Below, piece by piece: positions 8,988-21,384 of a DNA stretch of 64,000 nucleotides. This DNA comes from Maribellus sediminis (GTDB lineage Bacteria; Bacteroidota; Bacteroidia; Bacteroidales; Prolixibacteraceae). How positions within the stretch are numbered: the stretch's first letter is position 1; every line of letters starts with the position of its first letter. Made by a program: the position numbers and the translations under genes. Under the pieces are notes generated by a model. It saw nothing but the letters and a program-made list of their open reading frames with translations, had not been told where the DNA came from and searched no databases. The stretch lies in the NCBI RefSeq assembly GCF_011799805.1, contig NZ_WXUB01000004.1:186001-250000 (forward strand), read 5' to 3'.

Positions 8988-9020
8988 AAAGGAGTGAATT
9001 TTTCACTCCTTTTGTTTTTT
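8988..9020 (+). terminator. Intrinsic terminator of the Hsp20 gene
   Basis: Perfect 11-bp stem AAAGGAGTGAA / TTCACTCCTTT with a 3-base loop, followed by TTTGTTTTTT, seven bases after the Hsp20 stop. Confidence 0.9.
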
Positions 9021-9301
9021 ATTCCCTCAAAACTCAATTCACAAAAATTAGCTGATTTTATTTCATTATAAAATACCTCTTTATATTCTGTAACTCCCGT
9101 ATGTTAAGTATCTTAAGAATATGTTGAAGAACAGAATTTGGATTTTACGAAAGTTACTTATGTACATTACTGCATAATTGACAGCGTTTTACGACTGTTC
9201 GAATTTTGCTGAAAAATCACCTCAGTTGATAAATTGAAAGAAAAAGCGCCAAAAAACTTACAATTTAATATTGTTAAAACGACGCAATTCGCAGATAAAA
9301 A
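9021..9301. other. Intergenic stretch before the oxaloacetate decarboxylase operon
   Basis: AT-rich sequence between the Hsp20 terminator and the oad promoter. A frame from 9234 is open into oadG but adds residues unlike any OadG and precedes the promoter, so it is not used. No RNA gene, repeat or operator was recognised. Confidence 0.5.
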
Positions 9302-9309
9302 TAAATTTG
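9302..9309 (+). promoter_or_regulatory. -7 promoter element of the oad operon
   Basis: TAAATTTG, a perfect TAnnTTTG match, 26 bases before the oadG ATG, leaving a leader of about 20 bases. No TTG lies at the usual -33 spacing. It supports the ATG at 9336 rather than the longer frame. Confidence 0.5.
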
Positions 9310-9335
9310 TGCCTTTCATTTTAAAAACCAACAAA

Positions 9336-9587
9336 ATGTCTGAAGTTTTAAAACTAATCCTAACCGGAATGGGGACCGTTTTTTTTATTCTCATCATGGT
9401 CGTGATTCTTGGGAAAATCATCATTCGAATTACCAATATGCTAGCTCCTGCTATACAGGTTGCTACAACTTCTAAACAAAGTTCAGCGGAAATTGAACCG
9501 GCCAAACTTGCTGCTATTGTATCGGCAGTTGAAACTGTAACCCGTGGTAAAGGAAAGGTGACCTTTATTGAAAAACTAAGTGAATAG
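9336..9587 (+). CDS. oadG: Oxaloacetate decarboxylase gamma chain family protein (OadG)
   Basis: An 83-residue single-span membrane protein: the N-terminal helix (LILTGMGTVFFILIMVVILGKI) is followed by a polar tail that would tether the alpha chain to the beta subunit, as OadG does in Na+-translocating decarboxylases. The pattern TGMGTVF matches the family. It is the first gene of oadG-oadA-oadB, 37 bases before the oadA ATG. The promoter immediately upstream rules out a longer N-terminus. Confidence 0.85.
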   Translation: MSEVLKLILTGMGTVFFILIMVVILGKIIIRITNMLAPAIQVATTSKQSSAEIEPAKLAAIVSAVETVTRGKGKVTFIEKLSE

Positions 9588-9624
9588 ACTAAAAACCCAA
9601 TAAAAACTATAAAAATTGACTGAA

Positions 9625-11505
9625 ATGAAGAGAGAGATTAAATTTAGTTTGCTGTACCGCGACATGTGGCAATCGTCGGGGAAATATGTTCCCCGGGTTG
9701 AGCAATTGGAAAAAGTAGCACCGGCAATTATTGATATGGGGTGTTTCGACAGGGTCGAAACCAATGGTGGTGGTTTTGAGCAAATCAACCTTCTTTTTGG
9801 CGAAAATCCAAATATCGCCAACCGACGCTGGACACAACCGTTTAACGATGTAGGAATTCAAACCCACATGCTCGAGCGCGCGTTGAATGCTATTCGTATG
9901 AGCCCGGTGCCCGCCGATGTACGCAAGCTCATGTTTAAAGTAAAAAAATTACAGGGTACTGATATTGCCCGTTCGTTCTGCGGACTGAACGATCCGAGAA
10001 ACCTTGAAAATTCGATCAGGTTTGCCAAAGAAGGCGGAATGATTTCGCAGGCATCCTTGAGTCTTACCATTTCGGAGGTGCACACGGTAGAATATTATAC
10101 CAATCTGGCCGAACAACTCATTGAAATGGGGGCCGATGAAATTTGTGTTAAGGACATGGCCGGTATTGGTCGTCCTGCATTCATTGGAAAAATCATAAAG
10201 AATATCAAGACTGCACATCCTGAAACTGTTGTTCAGTATCATGGTCACTCAGGACCTGGTTTTTCAATGGCCAGTATTTTGGAAGCTGCCCGTGCCGGTG
10301 TTGATTATGTTGACGTGGCCATGGAACCTCTTTCGTGGGGAACCGGTCATGCTGATGTTCTGGCGGTTCAGGGAATGTTGAAAGATGCCGGATTTGCCGT
10401 GAAAGACATCAATATGAAAGCTTACATGGAAGTACGCTCGTTGACACAGGAATTTATCGATGATTTTCTGGGTTACTACATCAACCCAAAAAACCGACAG
10501 ATGAACTCGCTGTTGATCGGTTCGGGATTACCCGGCGGAATGATGGGCAGTTTAATGGCCGACCTTGGTTCTAATCTCGAAAGCCTTAATAAGTGGCTGA
10601 CAAAACGCAATAAGCTTACTTTAACACAGGATGAACTGTTGATCAAACTTTTTGAAGAAGTAGAATATATCTGGCCAAAACTTGGTTATCCGCCACTGGT
10701 TACACCTTTTAGTCAGTATGTTAAAAACCTTGCCTTGATGAATGTTCTTCAGTTGATTAAGGGCCGCGAACGCTGGAGTATGATCGCTGATAATATTTGG
10801 GACATGATCATTGGAAAATCGGGTAAATTACCCGGAGAACTGGCTCCTGAAATTATTGAACTGGCCAAGTCGAATGGTAAAGAATTTTATACCGGTGTTC
10901 CGCAGGATCTTTATCCTGACAGCCTCGATATTTTCAAACAGGAAATGAAAGAGAATAACTGGGATTTCGGTCAGGATGACGAGGAATTGATGGAGTTGGC
11001 AATGCACCCGGAACAGTACCGTGCGTACAAATCGGGTAAGGCAAAAGCTGATTTCGAAGCTGACCTTGCAGCCAAGAAAGCTGCCAAAGCACCAAAACCT
11101 GCGAAAGTGGAAGTTCCAGCCGGATCGTTTGAACCAAAATCGATGATCATTGATGTGAACGGTGAGAAATTCAAAGTAGGCGTTAGTTATGGCGACATTG
11201 TTAATGCTCCATCCGCAAATGGTAACGGCAAACCGAAAGAGGAGGCAACTCCTGTGGCAGCCAGCGGAAATGCAACGGTTGAAGTATTGTCGCCACTCGA
11301 AGGAAAATTCATGCTGACAAAAGATAACACGGAAACTCCGATTAAAGTAGGCGATACCGTGAAGGAAGGTGACGTGGTTTGTTACATCGAATCGATGAAA
11401 ACATACAACGCCGTTGTAGCCGAAAAAGACGGAAAAGTTGTTGGAATAGCAAAGGCGAACGGCGACAGTGTGGAAGAAGATGATGTTTTGGTACAACTGG
11501 CTTAA
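9625..11505 (+). CDS. oadA: Oxaloacetate decarboxylase alpha chain / carboxyltransferase with biotinyl domain
   Basis: A 626-residue protein with an N-terminal carboxyltransferase TIM barrel (LLYRDMWQSS at the start, then KDMAG near 179-183 and YHGHSGPG near 204-211), a conserved middle domain, an Ala/Lys/Pro-rich linker (about 480-500) and a C-terminal biotinyl domain. The biotin-accepting lysine is about Lys592 in ESMKT, where most homologues have EAMKM. It transfers CO2 from oxaloacetate to biotin, the soluble half of the Na+ pump; a pyruvate-carboxylase-B reading is possible for the fold, but oadG and oadB on either side favour the pump. ATG at 9625 is preferred to a TTG three codons upstream. 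Confidence 0.92.
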   Translation: MKREIKFSLLYRDMWQSSGKYVPRVEQLEKVAPAIIDMGCFDRVETNGGGFEQINLLFGENPNIANRRWTQPFNDVGIQTHMLERALNAIRMSPVPADVRKLMFKVKKLQGTDIARSFCGLNDPRNLENSIRFAKEGGMISQASLSLTISEVHTVEYYTNLAEQLIEMGADEICVKDMAGIGRPAFIGKIIKNIKTAHPETVVQYHGHSGPGFSMASILEAARAGVDYVDVAMEPLSWGTGHADVLAVQGMLKDAGFAVKDINMKAYMEVRSLTQEFIDDFLGYYINPKNRQMNSLLIGSGLPGGMMGSLMADLGSNLESLNKWLTKRNKLTLTQDELLIKLFEEVEYIWPKLGYPPLVTPFSQYVKNLALMNVLQLIKGRERWSMIADNIWDMIIGKSGKLPGELAPEIIELAKSNGKEFYTGVPQDLYPDSLDIFKQEMKENNWDFGQDDEELMELAMHPEQYRAYKSGKAKADFEADLAAKKAAKAPKPAKVEVPAGSFEPKSMIIDVNGEKFKVGVSYGDIVNAPSANGNGKPKEEATPVAASGNATVEVLSPLEGKFMLTKDNTETPIKVGDTVKEGDVVCYIESMKTYNAVVAEKDGKVVGIAKANGDSVEEDDVLVQLA

Positions 11506-11514
11506 AATAATCCT

Positions 11515-12720
11515 ATGGACATATTAAGAGAACTGTTTAACATGACAGCTTTAAGCGCCATTACCTGGCAAACGCTGATCATGTGGGCCATAGGTTTTGT
11601 CTTACTTTACCTCGGAATTAAAAAAGGCTACGAGCCTTTGCTGCTGGTACCGATCGCTTTCGGCGTGTTGCTGGCCAATTTTCCCGGTGGACAAATGGGA
11701 GTTGTAGATGCCAAACTGATTGAACTGGAAGGGCATCGCTACATGAACCTGTTTGAGATCGCGCATGAATACGGTATCATGAATTACCTGTATTATTCGT
11801 TGATAAAAACCGGGCTTTTACCTCCGATAATTTTTATGGGAGTTGGTGTTCTTACCGACTTTGGCCCGATGTTGCGAAACCTGAAACTGGCGTTTTTTGG
11901 CGCCGCTGCCCAGATCGGTATTTTTACCATTCTGGCCGGAGCAATAGCAGTAGGTTTTACACCCAAGGAAGCGGCTTCGCTCGGAATTATTGGTGGTGCC
12001 GATGGCCCGACTGCGATTTACACAACCATAAAACTGGCCCCACACCTGCTCGGACCAATTGCAATTGCAGCCTATTCGTACATGGCGCTGGTGCCGGTGA
12101 TTATTCCGCTGGTAGCACGTTTGCTGATCACGAAAAAGGAATTTGCGATCAATATGAAGGAGATGGATAAATTGTATCCGCCAAAATACGAGATCAAAAA
12201 CCTTAAAGCAGCGAAGATCATTTTCCCGATTGCATTGGGAACTTTATCAGCAGTGATGGTTCCTTCATCGGTTCCGCTACTCGGAATGCTCTTGTTTGGT
12301 AACCTGATCAAGGAAATTGGTTCTTCTACCAGTCGACTTGCCGATGCTGCGCAGGGACCGATCATGAATACGGCGACCATCTTTTTGGGACTCACTGTAG
12401 GTGCGACCATGACTTCGGAAGTGTTTTTAACGAAAAAGACCATCGGAATTGTGGTTGGAGGTTTTGTTGCTTTTGCGATATCAATTGCCGGAGGAATTCT
12501 GGCTGTTAAGATCTTTAATGCATTCTCGAAAAAGAAAATCAATCCACTGGTTGGAGCTACAGGTTTGAGTGCTGTGCCAATGGCATCGCGTGTGGCCAAC
12601 GAACTGGCATTGAAATACGATAAAAAGAATCACATTCTGCAATATTGCATGGCGAGCAATATTTCCGGAGTAATTGGTTCCGCAGTGGCGGCAGGTGTGT
12701 TGATTTCATTTCTGCTGTAA
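11515..12720 (+). CDS. oadB: Na+-translocating oxaloacetate decarboxylase beta subunit (OadB)
   Basis: A 401-residue polytopic membrane protein that decarboxylates carboxybiotin and exports Na+. Family hallmarks are visible: the PIIFMGVGVLTDFGPML segment, GIIGGADGPTAIY (holding the conserved Asp) and NTATIFLGLTVGATM near residue 285. Nine bases separate it from oadA. The complex couples oxaloacetate-to-pyruvate conversion to a sodium gradient, fitting a marine or fermentative lifestyle. It ends in front of a convergent gene and hairpin. Confidence 0.93.
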   Translation: MDILRELFNMTALSAITWQTLIMWAIGFVLLYLGIKKGYEPLLLVPIAFGVLLANFPGGQMGVVDAKLIELEGHRYMNLFEIAHEYGIMNYLYYSLIKTGLLPPIIFMGVGVLTDFGPMLRNLKLAFFGAAAQIGIFTILAGAIAVGFTPKEAASLGIIGGADGPTAIYTTIKLAPHLLGPIAIAAYSYMALVPVIIPLVARLLITKKEFAINMKEMDKLYPPKYEIKNLKAAKIIFPIALGTLSAVMVPSSVPLLGMLLFGNLIKEIGSSTSRLADAAQGPIMNTATIFLGLTVGATMTSEVFLTKKTIGIVVGGFVAFAISIAGGILAVKIFNAFSKKKINPLVGATGLSAVPMASRVANELALKYDKKNHILQYCMASNISGVIGSAVAAGVLISFLL

Positions 12721-12747
12721 CACTGAATTTTTAGTTATATAAATGAG

Positions 12748-12777
12748 AAATGGGATAACCGCAAGGTCATCCCATTT
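12748..12777. terminator. Hairpin between convergent oadB and GH20 genes
   Basis: The stem pairs 12748-12760 with 12765-12777 around a GCAA tetraloop, with one A/C mismatch inside a 13-bp stem. The 3' U-run is weak (TTTCTATTCTC), so it may act as a bidirectional terminator or RNA-stabilising hairpin. Confidence 0.7.
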
Positions 12778-12826
12778 TCTATTCTCAGTAGTTGATAACT
12801 ACCGATTGCTGTTTACTATTCAATAA

Positions 12827-15136
12827 CTATTCAATTGTAATTTCGTCGGCAAATAACCAGGCCGCTTTTCCTTCGCCGGCATGTCCTTTTGGGCAGGTTC
12901 CCAGGTTTTTCAAGGTCACACGAACGTAGCGTGCCGAAGTTTTCTTTTTAACTTCGAGATCTTGTATTTGAGTTTTCGAATTGCTTGGGCTCACTTTGTT
13001 TTTAACCCGGCCTAATTGTTTAAAATTCTGACCGTCATTCGAAGTTTCCACGATCATTTCACCAGGGTAGAAAATCCAGGCTCCATAATTTTGCAGGGTA
13101 CCTACATTTACCGTCGAGAATGATTTTGTTTCGCCCAAATCAACTGTTGCTACCATGTCGTCGCCGTTGAAACCTTTCCAGTTTCCATCGCTGTGATTTA
13201 TGCTGCCTTTTATCCCGTCAACAAGGGCCAGATCTCCGCCTGCATTGTAATATTTGCTGTTTGGATATTTCAGGCTTACAGGGCAGGCAATGGCTTTGTG
13301 GATGAAGAAGGGGGTAGCCAAAGCTTTCGACATTGGTTTCCCGTTTTTAACAACCACGGCTTTTACTGTACTGGTACTGGTTATTTCGAAAGGTCCTGTA
13401 TATTTTGTTGAATTTATGCCAGGTTCGCTACCGTCTGTGGTGTATCGTATCTCAGGTTGCCAGGCTTCTGTAGACAATTTAACCTTAATGATTTTCTTGT
13501 CGATATTCAACTCCGGATCAGCAGAAACCTGGAAAGCACTGGTGGCATAATTTATACCCAGTTTATCAAAACGTTTGTACTGACTTTCCAGGCGTTTTGA
13601 GAAATCGCCCCAGTCGCGCGATTCTTTTGTCGACCACAATACTTCAGCAAGTGCAGTCATACGCGGCATTACCATGTATTCGGCATGTTCTCCGGTTGGA
13701 ACGTATTCGGTCCAGAGATTGGCTTGTCCACCCAAAATATGTTTAGCTTCTTCGGCGCTTAATTCTTCAGGAACAGGTTCAAAACCATAAACTTTCTTCA
13801 AGGTGATATGTCCGCTGAAAGCCTGAGGCTCCAAAGAACGATCGCCTTGATAATAGTCGAAATAGCAGTGCGAGGCCGGCGACATAACAACATCGTGACC
13901 CAATTTTGCTGCTTTTGTTCCGGGAGCCGAACCGCGCCACGACATAATGGTTGCCGACGGGTTCAAACCACCTTCCAGAATTTCGTCCCAGCCAATTAAC
14001 TGACGTCCGTAGTTGTTCAGAAATTTCTCAATTCGTTTAATGAAATAAGCCTGCAGCTCGTGTTCATCGGCCAGGTGTTCGTCTTTCATACGCTGCTGGC
14101 AAAGTTCACATTTTTCCCATTCTGTTTTCGTGGCTTCGTCGCCACCAATGTGGATGTAACGCGAAGGGAAAAGGTCCATAACTTCACTTAATACATCTTC
14201 CAGAAAGTTGAAAGTTTCTTCTTTGCCGGCGCAGTAAATGTGCGTGATAGGCCAGATACCGCCGGGAGGAACAGGAATGTATTCTCCGGTGCATGAATAT
14301 TCAGGATAAGCCGCCAAAGCTGACATAACGTGGGCCGGCATTTCAATTTCAGGAATTACGGTAACATGCTTTTTTTGTGCGTAAGCAACTACCGATTGTA
14401 TTTCTTCCTGGGTGTAAAAACCACCGTATTTTGATTCACTTTCCTTAACAGGTTCTTTTCTTGCTTGCCAGTCGAGGTCTTCACGATCGGCACGCCAGGC
14501 GCCAACTTGAGTAAGTTTCGGATATTTTTTTATTTCGATCCTCCAACCCTGATCATCAACCAAATGCCAGTGGAAAACATTCATTTTGTGAAGTGCAATG
14601 TAGTCGATGTACTTGTAAATGAATTCAACGGGCAGAAAGTGCCTCGACACATCGAGGTGCATTCCACGCCAGCTAAAACGCGGAGAATCGGTAATATCGC
14701 CACCGGAAAGTGTTTTCCCGTCGGCAGCAGTAAACATCTGCCAAATGGTTTGCACCCCGTAATATAAACCTGCCGTGGTGTTGGCATTCAAAAACACGCG
14801 GTCGTTTCTTATCTCCAGTTGATAACCTTCAGTTCCGATTTGTTCGTTATACGGCTGGTTCAATTGTAGCGTAATGTTTCCTTCCAATGTATTGCTGTTC
14901 GGACTCTGAACTTTCAGGTTCAGCCCGCTTGCATCAGCAATTAGCTGAACAGCCATTTCCGCCAGCACTTTTTCGTCTTCATTATTTTGATCGAAAAGTA
15001 ACCGGGTGGAGCTATTCAAGGTAAAGTTGCCATCGTGCTTTTCAAAGCTAACCGGCTTTGGAATTACATCAATGGTTTGTGCGAATACTGCTGCATTAAC
15101 CAGCAGTAGCGCCAATAATAAAATCTGTTTTCTCAT
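12827..15136 (-). CDS. GH20 beta-N-acetylhexosaminidase, secreted
   Basis: A 769-residue glycosidase with signal peptide (residues 1-19, cleavage after VFA), a GH20b N-domain to about residue 150, the GH20 barrel, a chitobiase-type C-terminal domain (RYTTDGSEPG near 565) and a final discoidin-like F5/8 domain with FSTVNVGTLQ and YVRVTLKN. The catalytic Asp-Glu pair is Asp333-Glu334 in HIGGDEA, and HWHLVDDQGWR (189-199) lines the subsite. It releases terminal GlcNAc/GalNAc from glycans. Its start lies 24 bases after the stop of the GH2 gene on the same strand, so the two are likely co-transcribed. Confidence 0.93.
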   Translation of the reverse strand: MRKQILLLALLLVNAAVFAQTIDVIPKPVSFEKHDGNFTLNSSTRLLFDQNNEDEKVLAEMAVQLIADASGLNLKVQSPNSNTLEGNITLQLNQPYNEQIGTEGYQLEIRNDRVFLNANTTAGLYYGVQTIWQMFTAADGKTLSGGDITDSPRFSWRGMHLDVSRHFLPVEFIYKYIDYIALHKMNVFHWHLVDDQGWRIEIKKYPKLTQVGAWRADREDLDWQARKEPVKESESKYGGFYTQEEIQSVVAYAQKKHVTVIPEIEMPAHVMSALAAYPEYSCTGEYIPVPPGGIWPITHIYCAGKEETFNFLEDVLSEVMDLFPSRYIHIGGDEATKTEWEKCELCQQRMKDEHLADEHELQAYFIKRIEKFLNNYGRQLIGWDEILEGGLNPSATIMSWRGSAPGTKAAKLGHDVVMSPASHCYFDYYQGDRSLEPQAFSGHITLKKVYGFEPVPEELSAEEAKHILGGQANLWTEYVPTGEHAEYMVMPRMTALAEVLWSTKESRDWGDFSKRLESQYKRFDKLGINYATSAFQVSADPELNIDKKIIKVKLSTEAWQPEIRYTTDGSEPGINSTKYTGPFEITSTSTVKAVVVKNGKPMSKALATPFFIHKAIACPVSLKYPNSKYYNAGGDLALVDGIKGSINHSDGNWKGFNGDDMVATVDLGETKSFSTVNVGTLQNYGAWIFYPGEMIVETSNDGQNFKQLGRVKNKVSPSNSKTQIQDLEVKKKTSARYVRVTLKNLGTCPKGHAGEGKAAWLFADEITIE

Positions 15137-15160
15137 TGCTAATAATTTCTCTCAAAAACT

Positions 15161-18394
<3,234 letters not shown>

Positions 18395-18527
18395 TTACGA
18401 ATACGAATTTTGAATAAATATTGATAAGGATTAGTGGTTCAGTTTTGTCATTACGGAAACTTGCGATATTGTTATAGGTTATGTAAACTTGTAACGATTC
18501 AAATAAGCTAAACAGTATTGATAAACC

Positions 18528-21176
18528 ATGACAAAAACCTTAAAGATTCTTTTATTGAGTGTTTCATTTGTTTTGGTAAGTGCCAAAGGTTTTACTCAGA
18601 ATTATCCGTCGAGTATCGATACTGCTTTCCAAAGCTTTTCGCAACGACCACCTGCAGAGAAGCTGTATTTACAAACCGACAGGGATTCTTATTCGACAGG
18701 AGGAATCCTTTGGTTTAAAGGTTACCTGGTGAGCGCATCGGGTAATTTGCCTACAGCCTTGAGCCGTTTCATATATGTTGAACTTTACGACCAGTCTGAC
18801 AAGCTGGTTTGCCGAAAAAAAATAAAGAAAATTGATGGCATTTTCAGTGGGAATATCAAGCTCGACAAAGAGCTGCCTGAAGGAAGTTATTTTGTAAGGG
18901 CTTATTCAACCTGGATGTTAAATTCCGGACTCGATTTTGTTTTCCACAAAGCCATTTTTGTTGGAGATTTGATGGCACAACGAATAAACGCTCAAATTAA
19001 GGTAGTTAGAAACGAATCGGGTAAAAAGTCTGTTATACTAAGTTTTCACGATAAAAACGGAGAGCCCGTTGAAAGTACTAAAATAAATTGCGAGGTATAT
19101 TCAGCAAATGCTAAAATTCAGGAACTAAAAAGGCAGACGGATGGAAATGGTCAGATAAGATTTGATATTGCACAGAAGAATGACAGCTCTGCCTGTCGGT
19201 TTGTCGAGGTCACGTTTCAGGACAGTCCGGTCGAGTATAACACAAAATTTGAAATTGATACCGATAGCGATGACGTCGATATTCAGTTCTTTCCTGAAGG
19301 GGGAGAATTGCTGCAGGGAGTTGGAAACCGTATAGCATTTAAGGCCATCGGAAATGATGGTTATTCAAAAGAAGTTAGCGGAACTGTTTTGAATAGCACA
19401 AATGATACCTTAGCTACTTTTAGAAGTCAGCACCTTGGCATGGGTTCGTTTTACTTAATTCCCCGGGAAGGGGAGAACTATCACGCGGTAATTAAAGACA
19501 AGTACGATAATACATTTAGTGTTGACTTACCGGAGCCCATTTCAGGAGGAGCCGCCTTAACCATCGCTCAAAACCGTTATTCTGTGCTGCTGAATATCAG
19601 GAAACAGAATGTTGAGGCCGTTGGTGCTTATTTTTTACTGGCCCATTCCGGCGAGAAACTACTTTTCGCAGAAAAGCTTACAAAGACCTTCTATAAAATT
19701 CCAAATGAAAACCTTTCGGAGGGTATTGTTCATTTTGTGTTATTGAACGAGCAAAAGGAAGCCATATCAAGCAGGTTGGTGTTTATTAAAAAAGAAACAA
19801 AACCAAATTTGTTGGTTCAGCCTGATAAAGAAAATTACAAACGCCGGGAGAAAATTTCACTGGCCGTTTCATTTGAGCAATACGATGAGTTACCACGTCA
19901 GGGTGATTTTTCGATTGCAGTTACCGACGATTTGGTTGTGGATATCGATTCGTTGAGCAATAATATTTGTTCCGGTCTCTTATTGTGTTCCGATTTAAAG
20001 GGCTACATCGAAAAACCTGGTTTTTATTTTTTGAACGATGCCGACAGTACAAATTTTTACCTCGATCTGGTAATGCTTACTCATGGTTGGGAGCGCTTTA
20101 ATATTAACGATGTATTGAAAGAGAATTTACCAAAACCCGAGCATTACCTTGAATTGGGACAAACCATTTCGGGGAAATATGAAAAAAGACTGCTTCAAAG
20201 AAATAAAACAACTGAGATAACTGCATTGTCGTTTGATCCGGTAATCTCGGCATCGGCGACTGCAGAGGAAAATGGTAATTTTTTGTTTAACGAACTGGAC
20301 TTTCCCGACAGCACAACTTTTACTGTGCATGCACAACGTTATACCAATGTGAAACAGGAACCTGCCGGAATAATTACCTTCGATAAGGATACATTTCCTC
20401 CATTCATGCATAAGAGAATTGGGCCTGAAAAACAGAATCGAATTGAAGAGGAGACCCTGAAAAATGCAACAGAAAGGATGTATTATGAAGACGGAGGAAG
20501 GATGATCTTTCTGGACGAAGTTAAGGTTAGGGCAGCGGATAAAACAAATCGCGAGCTGGAAATAAAATATGGGATGTCGGGAAATGTTTACGATGCGGAA
20601 AGTATTGCAAGAAAGTTTCCGGTGTCTCAATCGATGGATATTGTTATTCGCACTTTTCCCGGAGTTGCCAATATTGATAACGGTGAGATTTATTTAACCA
20701 GAGGGAAAGGCCCCGCCGAATTATACATTGATGGCATGGAACTTACTTTCGAAGATCTTAGAGGTTTGTATTCAGAGGATATAGCACATATTGCCGTTAT
20801 TGTTGGGCCGGGTGCAGCGGTTTATAGCAGGCGTAGCGGTGGCGATGGTGGTGTAGTTATCATTAACCTGAAAGAAGGCGCCCAATTCGAATATAAATTG
20901 AAAGGCATTGGAAAAATTACTCCTTTGGGGTATCAGAAGCCCGTTGAGTTTTATGTGCCTAAATATGAAGTTGATTCCGTTCGAATGTCAATTCAGCCCG
21001 ATATGCGTGCAACGGTTTACTGGGATCCAAAAGTAAAACTGGGAACGGAAGACGTAACAACAATCAGCTTTTACGCTGCCGATCCGGAAACCACTTATAC
21101 CTACATTATTGAAGGAACAACAAATTGGGGAGAGGTTTGCCGCTTTGTGGGGAAAATCAGAAGAAAAGAAAAGTGA
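18528..21176 (+). CDS. MG2-domain and TonB-plug protein without a beta-barrel
   Basis: An 882-residue protein with signal peptide (cleavage near KGFTQ). The first 150 residues resemble an alpha-2-macroglobulin MG2 domain (EKLYLQTDRDSYSTGGILWFKG, then LPEGSYFVRAY). Other Ig-like segments follow, and about residues 690-785 form a TonB-receptor plug domain (FPGVANIDNGEIYLTRG, ELYIDGM, GDGGVVIINLKEG). No outer-membrane barrel follows, so it cannot be a channel on its own. Such proteins recur in Bacteroidota and their function is unknown. It is divergent from the GH2 gene and alone. Confidence 0.8.
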   Translation: MTKTLKILLLSVSFVLVSAKGFTQNYPSSIDTAFQSFSQRPPAEKLYLQTDRDSYSTGGILWFKGYLVSASGNLPTALSRFIYVELYDQSDKLVCRKKIKKIDGIFSGNIKLDKELPEGSYFVRAYSTWMLNSGLDFVFHKAIFVGDLMAQRINAQIKVVRNESGKKSVILSFHDKNGEPVESTKINCEVYSANAKIQELKRQTDGNGQIRFDIAQKNDSSACRFVEVTFQDSPVEYNTKFEIDTDSDDVDIQFFPEGGELLQGVGNRIAFKAIGNDGYSKEVSGTVLNSTNDTLATFRSQHLGMGSFYLIPREGENYHAVIKDKYDNTFSVDLPEPISGGAALTIAQNRYSVLLNIRKQNVEAVGAYFLLAHSGEKLLFAEKLTKTFYKIPNENLSEGIVHFVLLNEQKEAISSRLVFIKKETKPNLLVQPDKENYKRREKISLAVSFEQYDELPRQGDFSIAVTDDLVVDIDSLSNNICSGLLLCSDLKGYIEKPGFYFLNDADSTNFYLDLVMLTHGWERFNINDVLKENLPKPEHYLELGQTISGKYEKRLLQRNKTTEITALSFDPVISASATAEENGNFLFNELDFPDSTTFTVHAQRYTNVKQEPAGIITFDKDTFPPFMHKRIGPEKQNRIEEETLKNATERMYYEDGGRMIFLDEVKVRAADKTNRELEIKYGMSGNVYDAESIARKFPVSQSMDIVIRTFPGVANIDNGEIYLTRGKGPAELYIDGMELTFEDLRGLYSEDIAHIAVIVGPGAAVYSRRSGGDGGVVIINLKEGAQFEYKLKGIGKITPLGYQKPVEFYVPKYEVDSVRMSIQPDMRATVYWDPKVKLGTEDVTTISFYAADPETTYTYIIEGTTNWGEVCRFVGKIRRKEK

Positions 21177-21296
21177 TAAAAATCTTTAGTTTTTATTTCA
21201 AATTTAATGCAGGGCTGACGTAATTGTAAATTCGCTTCTTCTAAGATTTTACGTTCCATTTATAACGTTCCGATTAGTTTGTTACAAGCCCTTTTA

Positions 21297-21344
21297 TTTG
21301 CGAAATTTGAAATATATATCTATTTTCGTGCACGTACACGGAAA
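21297..21344 (+). promoter_or_regulatory. Candidate promoter and operator of the hexuronate operon
   Basis: TTTG (21297-21300), 20 bases, then TATTTTCG (21321-21328, 7/8 match to the -7 consensus). Overlapping it is a dyad: TTTTCGTG (21323-21330), 6-base spacer, CACGGAAA (21337-21344), arms matching at 7 of 8. The layout suits a repressor covering the promoter, for example a LacI-type regulator; no such regulator gene is in the window. Confidence 0.45.
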
Positions 21345-21384
21345 TCAGTTACAGTAAATAATAATCACAATCTAAGCAACAACA

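Noticed and set aside
10828-11496. A 222-codon open frame on the minus strand inside oadA
   Set aside because: It is wholly antisense to a well-supported gene, is rich in Phe/Cys/Arg/His from the reversed codons, and shows no family motif.
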